DNA of 61,598 nucleotides, from positions 1-61,598 of the forward strand of contig NZ_AZES01000012.1 in assembly GCF_001434985.1 (NCBI RefSeq), written 5' to 3'. Each line of letters opens with the position of its first letter. Positions within the stretch are counted from its first letter, which is position 1. Source of the stretch: Companilactobacillus paralimentarius DSM 13238 = JCM 10415. Its GTDB lineage: Bacteria; Bacillota; Bacilli; Lactobacillales; Lactobacillaceae. A model generated the notes under the pieces. That model saw nothing but the letters and a program-made list of their open reading frames with translations. It had not been told where the DNA came from and did not search any database. The position numbers were made by a program, and so were the translations under genes. Positions 1 to 7,915 of this stretch are shown piece by piece.

Positions 1-144
1 GTGTTTTTATTTTGTCATTTTTCTAAAGTGGCTAACTTGATTATAAAATTCGCCGAGAAAAAATTATGTGTAAATAGTTATTTTTTTGTTCTTTGTTGAG
101 TAATCAGGTAAAATTAAGAAAATTAAATTAGGACGTGAAGACAT

Positions 145-738
145 TTGCAAAAAAGAAAAGCTTATCGCACCGCAATTTTAGGAATTTTAATGGCGATTAT
201 TCTTGTGCAATCGATGGTACCCTTTCTAGGCTTTATTCCAACTGGTTTTATTAATATAACAATTATTCATATTACTGTTATTGTAGCAGCCATCGTTTTA
301 GGACCTAAAGATGGTGCTATTGTAGGTCTGGTATGGGGAATTGGAACAATCATTCGTGCCTTCACTAGTCCAACTTCGATTATCGATACAACAGTTTTCA
401 CAAATCCAGTGGTAGCCGTTTTGCCTAGAGTAGCAGTAGGATTGGTTGCTGGATGGATCTATTTGTGGTTCAAACATCATACGAGTAAAAAGGTTTTAGG
501 GATGGCTATAGCTTCTGGAGTCGGTTCCTTGGTCAATACTGGTCTGGTATTGGGATTGATGCGCTTGATGTATGCAAGTACAATGGCACAAGCTTACGCC
601 ACTCAAACTGATCTTTTAAATAAGTTATTGCTAGTAATCGTTGGAACTAATGGTGTTCCAGAGATGATTGCAGCTATCATTATTGCTCCAGCTATTTCCA
701 GTGCAATATTGAAAACAAATAAATTTTTAGACAATTAA
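145..738 (+). CDS. ECF transporter S component, pantothenate-type family
   Basis: This is the substrate-binding membrane subunit of an energy-coupling factor vitamin transporter. It would work with EcfA, EcfA' and EcfT encoded elsewhere. The 197-residue protein has about six hydrophobic segments, starting with RTAILGILMAIILVQ. The conserved loop segment HITVIVAAIVLGPKDG and the NP...LPR stretch near residues 90-97 are typical of ECF_trnsprt S components. The PanT subgroup looks closest by sequence feel, but substrate is inferred and other vitamins are possible. The start is TTG after AGGACGTG. The gene stands alone and ends at a strong bidirectional terminator. Confidence 0.8.
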   Translation: MQKRKAYRTAILGILMAIILVQSMVPFLGFIPTGFINITIIHITVIVAAIVLGPKDGAIVGLVWGIGTIIRAFTSPTSIIDTTVFTNPVVAVLPRVAVGLVAGWIYLWFKHHTSKKVLGMAIASGVGSLVNTGLVLGLMRLMYASTMAQAYATQTDLLNKLLLVIVGTNGVPEMIAAIIIAPAISSAILKTNKFLDN

Positions 739-756
739 AATTTTAAGAATAAAAAT

Positions 757-800
757 AACAGCATTCATTTAGAAACGCCTAAATGAATGCTGTTTTGTAT
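757..800. terminator. bidirectional terminator between ECF S component and gatD
   Basis: A 16-bp perfect stem (757-772 with 779-794) has a 6-nt loop and T-rich flanks on both strands. It serves the two convergent genes. Confidence 0.85.
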
Positions 801-807
801 TTTCAAA

Positions 808-1485
808 TTATTTGTTATTTGTAGTTGCCAGACGTTCTTTATGAGCTTGAACGATTTTATCTGCAATAGCACGGGCAACATTTTCATTTTTTAAAATTGG
901 TCCGTGAGAGTAACTGCCGATAACGTTCTTGTAACGCATGCCTTCTTGTTTTTCATCAGGGTTATTACCGTAGCCTTGAATCATTGTTCCGAAGGGCTTG
1001 AGCATTTTCTTGTCATCAAAGTATGTACGGCCACTATGGTTCTCAAAGGCTTTTACAGTGCCCCATTCAGTCTTGTACTCAGTATCACCGATCATACGGC
1101 TATCGGCCTTAAAAACGGTATGTAAGGGAAGAATATCAAGGCATTGAATAGTCTCGCCACCACTTGTTTGATAGTACTTGCCAAGGAATTGATAACCACC
1201 ACAGATGCAGAGCATCGGTTTGTCGGCTTCAATATAATCCTTAATAGTTTGACGATGTCTTTGTAAGTCAGTTGCAACAACAGATTGTTCAAAATCTTGA
1301 CCACCGCCAAAGAAGAGAAAATCATAATCAAAGGCGTTGAAGTCCATATCCAAACTGATGTTATCAACTTGGGTATCATAACCTTGTTCTTTTAAGAGGA
1401 AACTGAGAATTTTAACATCTCCACTGTCTCCATATGTATTCATTAAATCTTCGTATAAGTAAGCAATTTTAATAATTTCAGACAT
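808..1485 (-). CDS. gatD: type 1 glutamine amidotransferase GatD (lipid II amidation)
   Basis: This is the glutaminase subunit of the MurT-GatD enzyme, which amidates D-iGlu of the lipid II stem peptide. The CobB/CobQ-type amidotransferase fold is visible. FFGGGQDFEQ lies at about residues 58-67, the nucleophile Cys95 is in CICGGYQFLG, and the catalytic His194 is in YSHGPIL. Its 225 residues are close to the usual GatD length of about 240. GatD normally sits next to murT (Mur ligase with DUF1727), but no murT is adjacent or in the window. The partner must lie elsewhere, or this is a solo paralogue. Confidence 0.88.
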   Translation of the reverse strand: MSEIIKIAYLYEDLMNTYGDSGDVKILSFLLKEQGYDTQVDNISLDMDFNAFDYDFLFFGGGQDFEQSVVATDLQRHRQTIKDYIEADKPMLCICGGYQFLGKYYQTSGGETIQCLDILPLHTVFKADSRMIGDTEYKTEWGTVKAFENHSGRTYFDDKKMLKPFGTMIQGYGNNPDEKQEGMRYKNVIGSYSHGPILKNENVARAIADKIVQAHKERLATTNNK

Positions 1486-1562
1486 AATTTCTCCAATTTA
1501 GATTAGAAACATTGTAATTTAGTTAAATAATTGTAATATAGTTTAGTAACGAGGTGATGAAA

Positions 1563-2885
1563 TTGACAAAAGAAATCAATAAAGAGATTTTAGCAGATTT
1601 TAACAAGAACTTAAATCAAGATGCAAGTAATAATGTTTTGAAGAACTCTGTAGCACAGGTTGGAATTTTCAAAGCTTCAGAAGATCCAGAAGTAAAAACG
1701 AAGTTGAATCCTTCGTTTAACATTATGGTCAACTCAGGAAAGGTCTCTAATCAAAAGCAATCTGGACGTTGTTGGCTTTTTGCTGCTCTTAATACTTTAA
1801 GAACAGAATTTGCTTTGCGCAACAATATGAAAGATTTTGAACTATCTCAAAATTATTTATCATTTTGGGATCGACTAGAAAAATCTAATGCCTTTTATCA
1901 AGAAGTTTTGGAATCAGCTGATTTACCAATTGAAGATCGTCAAGTCAATGATGTCTTCAGTGGTCCTAACGGAGATGGTGGTTTTTGGAGCTCTGCTGCT
2001 AATTTAATCAGTAAGTATGGTGTAGTTCCTAATTATGTTATGCCAGAAACAGCTGTTTCAGAAAATACGCGTGAATTTGATGCTGTTCTTAATAAATTAT
2101 TACGCAAAAATGGAATTGAATTACGCCAATTAGTTAAAGACGGAGCTGCTCAAGCAGATATTGATAAACGCGTCACCGAAATGTTGTCAGAAGTTTATAA
2201 AATTTGTGTCTACTCATTTGGTTTGCCACCAAAGAATTTTGAACTATCATTGCAAACTGATAATGATAAGTTGATTGAAGAGGAGAGCATTACACCAAAA
2301 CAATTCTTCAATAACTACTTTACAACTAACTTGGATGATTTTGTGACAATTGAAAATTCTCCTCAAAAGAGTAAAAAATATCATCAGGTTTATTCAATTA
2401 AGAATCAAAATAACGTTATTGGCGGTAAAGAACATATCTTCTTGAACTTGCCGATGGAACGCCTTGAGGAATTAACTATTCAACAATTAAAGAATAATCA
2501 ATTGGTTTGGTTCGGTAATGATGTTTTGAAGCAATCAGATCGTAAGAATGGTTACTTATTGGGGGATCTTTATCAATATGACGAATTGTTCGGTATGGAC
2601 AGTCAAATTGAAAAGGGACTTGCCCTTGATTACGGAGAGGCTGAAGTTTCTCACGCAATGACTATTACCGGAGTTAATATTTTGAATGGCCAACCTAACC
2701 GTTGGAAAGTTGAAAACTCCTGGGGTGAAGATAACGGCGTGCATGGTTATTATTTGATGGATGAAAAGTGGTTCAAGGATAATACTTATGAAGTCGTTAT
2801 TAACAAGAAATATTTAAACGATGAAGAATTAGCTGAACTCGATCAAGAACCAATTGTTTTACCTTCATGGGATGCTTTGTCATAG
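1563..2885 (+). CDS. pepC: aminopeptidase C (bleomycin hydrolase family, C1-like)
   Basis: This is a cytosolic cysteine aminopeptidase that frees N-terminal residues from peptides taken up by the cell. The papain-like triad is visible: Cys in SGRCWLFAALN near residue 70, His in EVSHAMTITG, and Asn in VENSWGE. The 440-residue length matches the PepC/PepG/PepE group. The start is placed at TTG 1563 because GAGGTG at 1551-1556 gives good spacing there. The in-frame GTG 1554 and ATG 1557 lie within that ribosome binding site. The gene is monocistronic. It could be a PepG/PepE-like paralogue rather than the primary PepC. Confidence 0.9.
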   Translation: MTKEINKEILADFNKNLNQDASNNVLKNSVAQVGIFKASEDPEVKTKLNPSFNIMVNSGKVSNQKQSGRCWLFAALNTLRTEFALRNNMKDFELSQNYLSFWDRLEKSNAFYQEVLESADLPIEDRQVNDVFSGPNGDGGFWSSAANLISKYGVVPNYVMPETAVSENTREFDAVLNKLLRKNGIELRQLVKDGAAQADIDKRVTEMLSEVYKICVYSFGLPPKNFELSLQTDNDKLIEEESITPKQFFNNYFTTNLDDFVTIENSPQKSKKYHQVYSIKNQNNVIGGKEHIFLNLPMERLEELTIQQLKNNQLVWFGNDVLKQSDRKNGYLLGDLYQYDELFGMDSQIEKGLALDYGEAEVSHAMTITGVNILNGQPNRWKVENSWGEDNGVHGYYLMDEKWFKDNTYEVVINKKYLNDEELAELDQEPIVLPSWDALS

Positions 2886-2898
2886 TAGAGCAGAATAA

Positions 2899-2944
2899 AA
2901 TAGCCTCAATAACTCAAAACCGAGTTGTTGAGGCTATTATTTTT
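2899..2944. terminator. bidirectional terminator after pepC / EAL gene
   Basis: A 17-bp stem (2899-2915 with 2922-2938, one G-T pair) is followed by a T-run on the plus strand and faces the 3' end of the minus-strand EAL gene. Confidence 0.85.
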
Positions 2945-2952
2945 TAACGTAA

Positions 2953-3609
2953 TTAAACCATTGCGGGTTTGCCATAAAGGTATCCCTGTTGAATATCGAT
3001 ACCATAGTTTTTAGCCAAAACTTGATCTTTATAATCTTCGACACCCTCGATTACCATATCTAAACAGTACTGTTTAGCCTGTTTGACCCAGAAATCAAGA
3101 CATTTAGGGATTAGTTCGGCATGACCATTCATACGAAAATTTTGCATGGCAAATTTGATTCGATCAACATAGGGTAATGCTTGTTTAATATTTTCGTAAG
3201 TATTAGAGCCAGTCCCGACATCGTCGAGGACTAAAGAGATATTATTTTGATGTAATAGTGAACTCAATTCTTTAACTTTATTTAAAGGAACTGCTTCAGT
3301 TAATTCAATTGTAAGTGAAACAGGAGCAATCCTTTTCTTTAAGAAAATAATTTCATCGATTGCGGAAGGGTCATTAGTTTGATCATGATTTAAATTGAAG
3401 GAAATCACTCGATTATCTTTGCCAGTATTCTTTTTCAAAGATTTAACAGTTTCTTCGAGCAACTTGGTTTGTTGTTCAATCGAAAGTTCCGTGAAGTCCT
3501 TTGGCAAATGCCAAGAACCGTTGTCTTCTTTACGTAAAAGGACCTCGTAACCGAAAATTGAATCATTATCTTTATTTATTTGTGGTTGAACAAAAAAACT
3601 ATATTTCGT
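2953..3609 (-). CDS. EAL-domain protein (c-di-GMP phosphodiesterase family), non-AUG start
   Basis: This is a stand-alone EAL domain of about 218 residues. From the N-terminus it shows QPQIN...GYEVLLR (the EAL signature, here EVL), NLN, LTIELTE, LVLDDVGTGS, DRIKF, EGVED and QGYLYGKP. The metal and catalytic positions of active phosphodiesterases therefore look kept. The first ATG/GTG/TTG in frame (TTG at 3507) would remove the EVLLR strand. Upstream the frame stays open to a stop just before AGGGAGG, and the only codons at proper spacing are ATC (3612-3610) and ACG (3609-3607). I therefore infer a rare start codon; ACG at 3609 is used here. No GGDEF partner lies nearby. Confidence 0.75.
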   Translation of the reverse strand, partial: TKYSFFVQPQINKDNDSIFGYEVLLRKEDNGSWHLPKDFTELSIEQQTKLLEETVKSLKKNTGKDNRVISFNLNHDQTNDPSAIDEIIFLKKRIAPVSLTIELTEAVPLNKVKELSSLLHQNNISLVLDDVGTGSNTYENIKQALPYVDRIKFAMQNFRMNGHAELIPKCLDFWVKQAKQYCLDMVIEGVEDYKDQVLAKNYGIDIQQGYLYGKPAMV

Positions 3610-3795
3610 GATATTTTCCTCCCTTTATATAGGATTACTTGTGTTTACCATCTATCGGACTATTTTAGGACTTTTTAAAAATTAAGGCAATTAATCATCT
3701 AGTTTGTTTGTTTCATAACGCCGTTATAAAGAAAAGTACTTGCTAATGACCTTAGGTAATAAGGTAAAAATGATTAGAGAAAGAGGTGAAAATCT

Positions 3796-4530
3796 ATGTC
3801 AGAATATACAACTGGTGAATTAGCTAAGTTGGCATCAGTTTCTGTTCGAACACTACAATATTACGATAAAAAGGACTTATTAAAACCTAGTAAAGTCACT
3901 GAAAGTGGTCGCAGAATATATACCGATGTGGATTTGAGTAGATTAAAGTTAATTCTTTTATTGAAGAAATTAGGCTTGCCATTGAAAGCAATTGCTGAAA
4001 TTCTGAGTAGTAAAAATTCAATTGTAGTTTTGAATTTACTTTTGGAGCAACAACAAAAGGCTATTAAGGATACTTTGAGAGATTCACGTGAACAGTTGAA
4101 AACAATCGAAGAATTAAGAAGAAATTTACCTCAAATCAATCAAATATCATTAAGTACGATTGATGACATAGAAGACATTATGAAAAATAAAAAAGAATTG
4201 CGTAAAGTTCATTTGCGGATGATTCTATATGGGATTCCTTTCAATATTTTGGAATATGGTACTTTGGCTTGGGGAATTATTAAAGGTCAATGGTGGCCAT
4301 TTTTAATTGCGATCGTTCTTTTAATCATCTGTGCTACTTTAGTAACTAGATATTATTTCCAAAAAACTAATTATATTTGTCCCAACTGTGGAGCTGAATT
4401 TAAACCAAATACGAAAGAGGCCTTTTGGGCTAAACATAATATCAAGGCACGTAAATTGACTTGTCCAGTCTGCGGTAAGAAAGATTATTGTGTTGAAGTT
4501 TATGATGAAGGACAACTAAATAAATCCTGA
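3796..4530 (+). CDS. membrane-anchored MerR-family regulator with C-terminal zinc ribbon
   Basis: The N-terminal MerR winged-helix spans about residues 4-70 (TTGELAKLASVSVRTLQYYDKKDLLKPS). A helical linker follows at about 75-130. Two hydrophobic segments span about 143-178 (including WWPFLIAIVLLIICATLV). A cytosolic tail then has two CxxC knuckles, CPNCG and CPVCG. This layout suggests a regulator held at the membrane that may sense metal, redox state or the membrane itself; that function is inference. Ordinary MerR proteins end in a coiled coil plus effector domain. The start ATG follows AGAGGTG. The target is unknown and the next gene is a separate CopY-like repressor. Confidence 0.82.
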   Translation: MSEYTTGELAKLASVSVRTLQYYDKKDLLKPSKVTESGRRIYTDVDLSRLKLILLLKKLGLPLKAIAEILSSKNSIVVLNLLLEQQQKAIKDTLRDSREQLKTIEELRRNLPQINQISLSTIDDIEDIMKNKKELRKVHLRMILYGIPFNILEYGTLAWGIIKGQWWPFLIAIVLLIICATLVTRYYFQKTNYICPNCGAEFKPNTKEAFWAKHNIKARKLTCPVCGKKDYCVEVYDEGQLNKS

Positions 4531-4600
4531 ATTCAAAAAATATTCACAATCTAGCCAATGTTATGTTATATAATTAATTTGTTAAGAGAGGAAGATTTTG

Positions 4601-5056
4601 ATGGATACTGTGGCAGTAAAGAAAGAACAGAAAAAAGTTGAAATTTCTTCAGCGGAATGGCAAATTATGCGTATCGTGTGGACTTTAAAACACGTAACTA
4701 GTACGGAGATTATCAATCTGATGCAACAAAAGCAGAATTGGTCTGATTCGACGATTAAAACTTTGATAACTAGATTGACTAAAAAAGAATTTCTCAGTCG
4801 TAAAAAGGCAAAGGGGCGCTATATTTATTCAACAACTGTTTCTGAGCAAGAGACGATGGATGAATATGCTAATAGCTTATTTAATGATTTTTGTGCCCAC
4901 AAGACGGGTTCAGTTTTAAATGAATTGATCGACTCATTGGATATTAGTAAGAGCGATATTGAGTCATTACAAAAAACGCTGGATAATAAATTGAAAACAG
5001 CTCCAGAGAAGGTAAATTGTGATTGTTTACCCGATGGTTGCGAGCATATGTGTTAA
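4601..5056 (+). CDS. CopY/BlaI-family repressor, copper-type cysteine tail
   Basis: The winged-helix BlaI/MecI/CopY domain spans about residues 15-90 (SSAEWQIMRIVWTLKHVTSTEII and SDSTIKTLITRLTKKEFL). The protein ends in CDCLPDGCEHMC. CopY proteins carry CxCxxxxCxC as the Cu/Zn exchange site; here the last spacing is CxxC. That resemblance supports a metal-released copper repressor. No copA, copZ or TACAnnTGTA cop box is seen nearby, so targets lie elsewhere. The ATG at 4601 is chosen over TTG 4598 because of the AGAGAGGA ribosome binding site. Confidence 0.8.
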   Translation: MDTVAVKKEQKKVEISSAEWQIMRIVWTLKHVTSTEIINLMQQKQNWSDSTIKTLITRLTKKEFLSRKKAKGRYIYSTTVSEQETMDEYANSLFNDFCAHKTGSVLNELIDSLDISKSDIESLQKTLDNKLKTAPEKVNCDCLPDGCEHMC

Positions 5057-5130
5057 GGATGAGTTATAATTAAGTTCCTTGGCAGGGGCAAATGAAGCAG
5101 CCACTTTGGATACTTCATTGAGTCAAAAAG

Positions 5131-5170
5131 GGACGATACATTTCACGAATGTGATTTGTATCGTCCTTTT
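5131..5170. terminator. bidirectional terminator, copY-like gene / GNAT gene
   Basis: The stem GGACGATACA (5131-5140) pairs with TGTATCGTCC (5157-5166) around an inner CAC/GTG pairing, and is followed by T6. Confidence 0.8.
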
Positions 5171-5171
5171 T

Positions 5172-5678
5172 CTATAGATTCAATTCCATAATAAAATCTT
5201 TTTGTAACAGACCATTTAATGAAAAATTACGACTAGTAGTTTTCTGAAAACCAAATTGCTTATAAAAATGAAGTACTGAATCATCATGTTCCCAAACACT
5301 GCTCCAGATTCGATGTTGATGGAGTTCTCTAGTCTTCTTTAATGTGAATTCTAATAATTGTTTTTCCAAACCAATGTATTCAAAATCCTTGCGTAAATAG
5401 AATCTATCGATTTCTAAAGCGTCAGTCGCAAAATTAAGCTTAAGATAACCGGCCAATTTATGATTATAGTAAATGAAATAGAATTTTGATTGAAGATTGA
5501 GCATCTCTTTTGCTAGTTGACCATAATTATAATTTTTTAAAGTGTAATGGGAAAAATCCTTGGATGCTTTGAAATGGCGGAAACTATCATTAAAAGTTTC
5601 AACACTCAATTTTTGTAATTTAGGTAATTCTGCATAATCAATTTCTTCAATATTTATTGGTAAAGTAACTAAATTCAT
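5172..5678 (-). CDS. GNAT-family N-acetyltransferase
   Basis: This 168-residue acetyl-CoA-dependent acetyltransferase has the usual GNAT layout. HKLAGYLKLNF is the central strand, LEIDRFYLRKDFEYIGLEKQLLEF is the CoA-binding strand-helix, and WEHDDSVLHFYKQFGFQKT is the C-terminal motif. The pyrophosphate loop (usually Q/RxxGxG/A) is degenerate here. ATG 5678 is preferred over GTG 5687 because GAGGTG lies just upstream. It follows another acetyltransferase whose stop codon overlaps this ribosome binding site, so the two are probably translationally coupled. The substrate is unknown. Confidence 0.8.
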   Translation of the reverse strand: MNLVTLPINIEEIDYAELPKLQKLSVETFNDSFRHFKASKDFSHYTLKNYNYGQLAKEMLNLQSKFYFIYYNHKLAGYLKLNFATDALEIDRFYLRKDFEYIGLEKQLLEFTLKKTRELHQHRIWSSVWEHDDSVLHFYKQFGFQKTTSRNFSLNGLLQKDFIMELNL

Positions 5679-5689
5679 TATGAACACCT

Positions 5690-6124
5690 CTAATTATTTT
5701 CTAGCAGCATGTCTAAATGAGGGATATTATCTTCCAAATAAACTGTGGAAATGGCTTTAAAACCAAAACTTTCATAAAATTTTTGCAAATAAGCTTGAGC
5801 TTGAATTTGAATTGTTTGGTTAGGGAATCTCTTTTTAATTTCATTGATTGTAGCCTGAACAATTTGACGACCAAGGCCATCATTACGATATTCTTTGACT
5901 ACAAGCACACGTCCAAAAGTTATGTGATCACCCTTATCGATAATTCTGGTGTATGCCATAAGTTTATTGTTTTCTACTAAACAAACATGTAAGTCGTCGA
6001 AATCGTTAGCATCAACTTCTTGGTAGGGACAATTTTGTTCAACAACAAAAACAGCTACTCGTTGTTTGAAAATTTCGGTCAGTTCTTTTGACGTCAATTC
6101 ATTTGTGTGTTTGACAATTATCAT
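5690..6124 (-). CDS. GNAT-family N-acetyltransferase, ElaA-like
   Basis: This 144-residue protein resembles the ElaA subfamily. RVAVFVVEQNCPYQEVDANDFD is the conserved N-terminal block, FGRVLVVKEYRNDGLGRQIV carries the acetyl-CoA pyrophosphate loop, and LQKFYESFGF is the C-terminal motif. It is the first gene of a two-gene minus-strand unit with another acetyltransferase. The substrate of ElaA proteins is not established. Confidence 0.85.
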   Translation of the reverse strand: MIIVKHTNELTSKELTEIFKQRVAVFVVEQNCPYQEVDANDFDDLHVCLVENNKLMAYTRIIDKGDHITFGRVLVVKEYRNDGLGRQIVQATINEIKKRFPNQTIQIQAQAYLQKFYESFGFKAISTVYLEDNIPHLDMLLENN

Positions 6125-6252
6125 AAGTTACTCCTAGAGATTTAAGTTAGGATTAGTATATATTTGAATTGTTGCAAATGCAACTATATTTTGATTAGAC
6201 TTATTGAACTCATCATTGAATTAAGTGTCGCATTAATATACGATTAGAGAGT

Positions 6253-6269
6253 GTGAAACACTGTTTCAC
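6253..6269. promoter_or_regulatory. 17-bp palindrome in the rsmG leader built from parS-type half-sites
   Basis: GTGAAACA-C-TGTTTCAC is a perfect inverted repeat just 5' of the rsmG ribosome binding site. The arms equal the two halves of the Firmicutes parS consensus (TGTTTCAC-GTGAAACA) but in reversed order. It may be an RNA hairpin, a repressor site or a degenerate ParB site. Confidence 0.45.
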
Positions 6270-6284
6270 GAGTGGAGGTATTTA

Positions 6285-7010
6285 ATGAAACCGGAAGAAT
6301 TTTTTGAAGCTTTAGCCCAGAAGGGTATTGAATTGAGTGATGTTCAAAAGGAACAATTTGCGACTTATTTTCATGAACTAGTTGAGACTAATAAGGTAAT
6401 GAATTTAACTTCAATTACAGATGAAGACCAAGTCTACTTGAAACATTTTTATGATTCAATCGTACTCGGTTTTGTTGATGAAAAAATCTTAAATGAAGAA
6501 CTAACTTTGTGCGATGTTGGATCTGGAGCAGGTTTTCCATCCTTACCATTAAAAATTATTAATCCTAAATTAAAAATTACAATCGTTGATTCGTTAAATA
6601 AGCGAATCAAATTTTTAGAAGGGTTAGTGAATGAACTTAATTTAACTGACGTTAGTTTAGTTCATGGACGCGCCGAAGAAGTTGGGAAGAATCCTCAATT
6701 CCGTGAAAAATTTGATGTTGTGACAGCTCGAGCAGTGGCAGCTATGAATGTTTTAACTGAATTTTGTTTGCCGTTAGTAAAAGTTGGTGGTCAATTCGTG
6801 GCCATGAAATCTGAAAAAGCTCCTGAAGAAGTTAAGAATGCACAATATGCTATCGAAACTTTAGGCGGAACAATTAAACAACAGGAATCAGTTGAATTGC
6901 CAAATGATGCCGGAATTCGTAATTTTATCTTTGTTGAAAAAATTTCTAAGACACCTAAAAAGTATCCTCGAAAACCCGGTACTCCAGCTAAAAAACCGCT
7001 CGTGAAATAA
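6285..7010 (+). CDS. rsmG: 16S rRNA (guanine-527-N7)-methyltransferase RsmG (GidB)
   Basis: This enzyme methylates N7 of G527 in the 530 loop of 16S rRNA, using S-adenosylmethionine. The class I methyltransferase motif [16 protein letters not shown] lies at about residues 76-91. [13 protein letters not shown] binds the cofactor, and [10 protein letters not shown] is the conserved GidB segment. Its 241 residues are normal; the basic tail ([15 protein letters not shown]) is common in lactobacilli. The start ATG follows GTGGAGG. It leads the conserved near-origin block with parA and parB, without a noc gene between. Confidence 0.96.
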   Translation: MKPEEFFEALAQKGIELSDVQKEQFATYFHELVETNKVMNLTSITDEDQVYLKHFYDSIVLGFVDEKILNEELTLCDVGSGAGFPSLPLKIINPKLKITIVDSLNKRIKFLEGLVNELNLTDVSLVHGRAEEVGKNPQFREKFDVVTARAVAAMNVLTEFCLPLVKVGGQFVAMKSEKAPEEVKNAQYAIETLGGTIKQQESVELPNDAGIRNFIFVEKISKTPKKYPRKPGTPAKKPLVK

Positions 7011-7138
7011 TTCCAAACTATTAAATAATATTGTAAAAATGATAAGATTATATAGTTATGGCAAAAGCGCCAAAAAGTGATTACCATAGATAATATTTTG
7101 TGAAATTGTTGAGCAATTTCTAGAGATAGGGGAATAAA

Positions 7139-7915
7139 ATGGCACGAAAAATATCTGTTGCAAATCAAAAAGGTGGTGTCGGAAAAACCACAACCACCAT
7201 CAATTTGGGAGCATGTTTAACTGATCTGGGCCAAAAGGTATTAATAGTAGATACTGATCCTCAAGGGAATGCCACTAGTGGCTTGGGAATCAAAAAGGCC
7301 AATGTGGAAAAAGATGTTTATGATGTTTTAGTTAATGAATATCCACTTAAAAAGACCATTATTCATACCAAACATAAGAATCTCGATATCGTGCCAGCCA
7401 CAATTCAATTAGCTGGTGCGGAAATGGAATTAACTTCGATGATGGCTCGTGAAACTCGTTTACGTGCTGGACTTGCAGAAGTAGATGCTGATTATGACAT
7501 TATTCTGATTGATTGCCCGCCTTCATTAGGTCAATTATCAACCAATGCCTTCACAGCCAGTGATTCAATCATTATTCCTGTTCAAAGTGAATATTATGCT
7601 TTGGAAGGATTAAGTCAGTTATTGAATACAATTCGCTTAGTTCAAAAGCACTTTAATACAAACTTAGCTATTGAAGGTGTCTTGATCACTATGTTAGATG
7701 CCAGAACTAACTTGGGTGCCCAAGTTGTAGACGAAGTGAAATCATATTTCGGCGATTCGGTTTATAAATCAATCGTACCTAGAAATACACGTTTAGCTGA
7801 AGCTCCAAGTTATGGACTACCAATCGTTGATTTTGACGACAAGTCAAGAGGTGCACAAGCTTATCGTGATCTTGCTAAGGAGGTGTTAAAGCGTAATGGC
7901 ATCAAGCAAAAATAA
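7139..7915 (+). CDS. parA: chromosome partitioning ATPase ParA (Soj)
   Basis: This is a deviant Walker A ATPase that segregates the chromosome origin with ParB and may influence DnaA. The motif KGGVGKTTTT lies at residues 11-20, with VDTDPQGNATSGLG next and Walker B in IILIDCPPSLG. Its 258 residues match Soj. The last codons overlap parB, whose AAGGAGGTG ribosome binding site lies inside parA. This indicates a coupled operon. Confidence 0.96.
   Translation: MARKISVANQKGGVGKTTTTINLGACLTDLGQKVLIVDTDPQGNATSGLGIKKANVEKDVYDVLVNEYPLKKTIIHTKHKNLDIVPATIQLAGAEMELTSMMARETRLRAGLAEVDADYDIILIDCPPSLGQLSTNAFTASDSIIIPVQSEYYALEGLSQLLNTIRLVQKHFNTNLAIEGVLITMLDARTNLGAQVVDEVKSYFGDSVYKSIVPRNTRLAEAPSYGLPIVDFDDKSRGAQAYRDLAKEVLKRNGIKQK

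Noticed and set aside
1-144. Riboswitch upstream of the ECF S component
   Set aside because: The sequence is AT-rich without a convincing aptamer or expression-platform hairpin.
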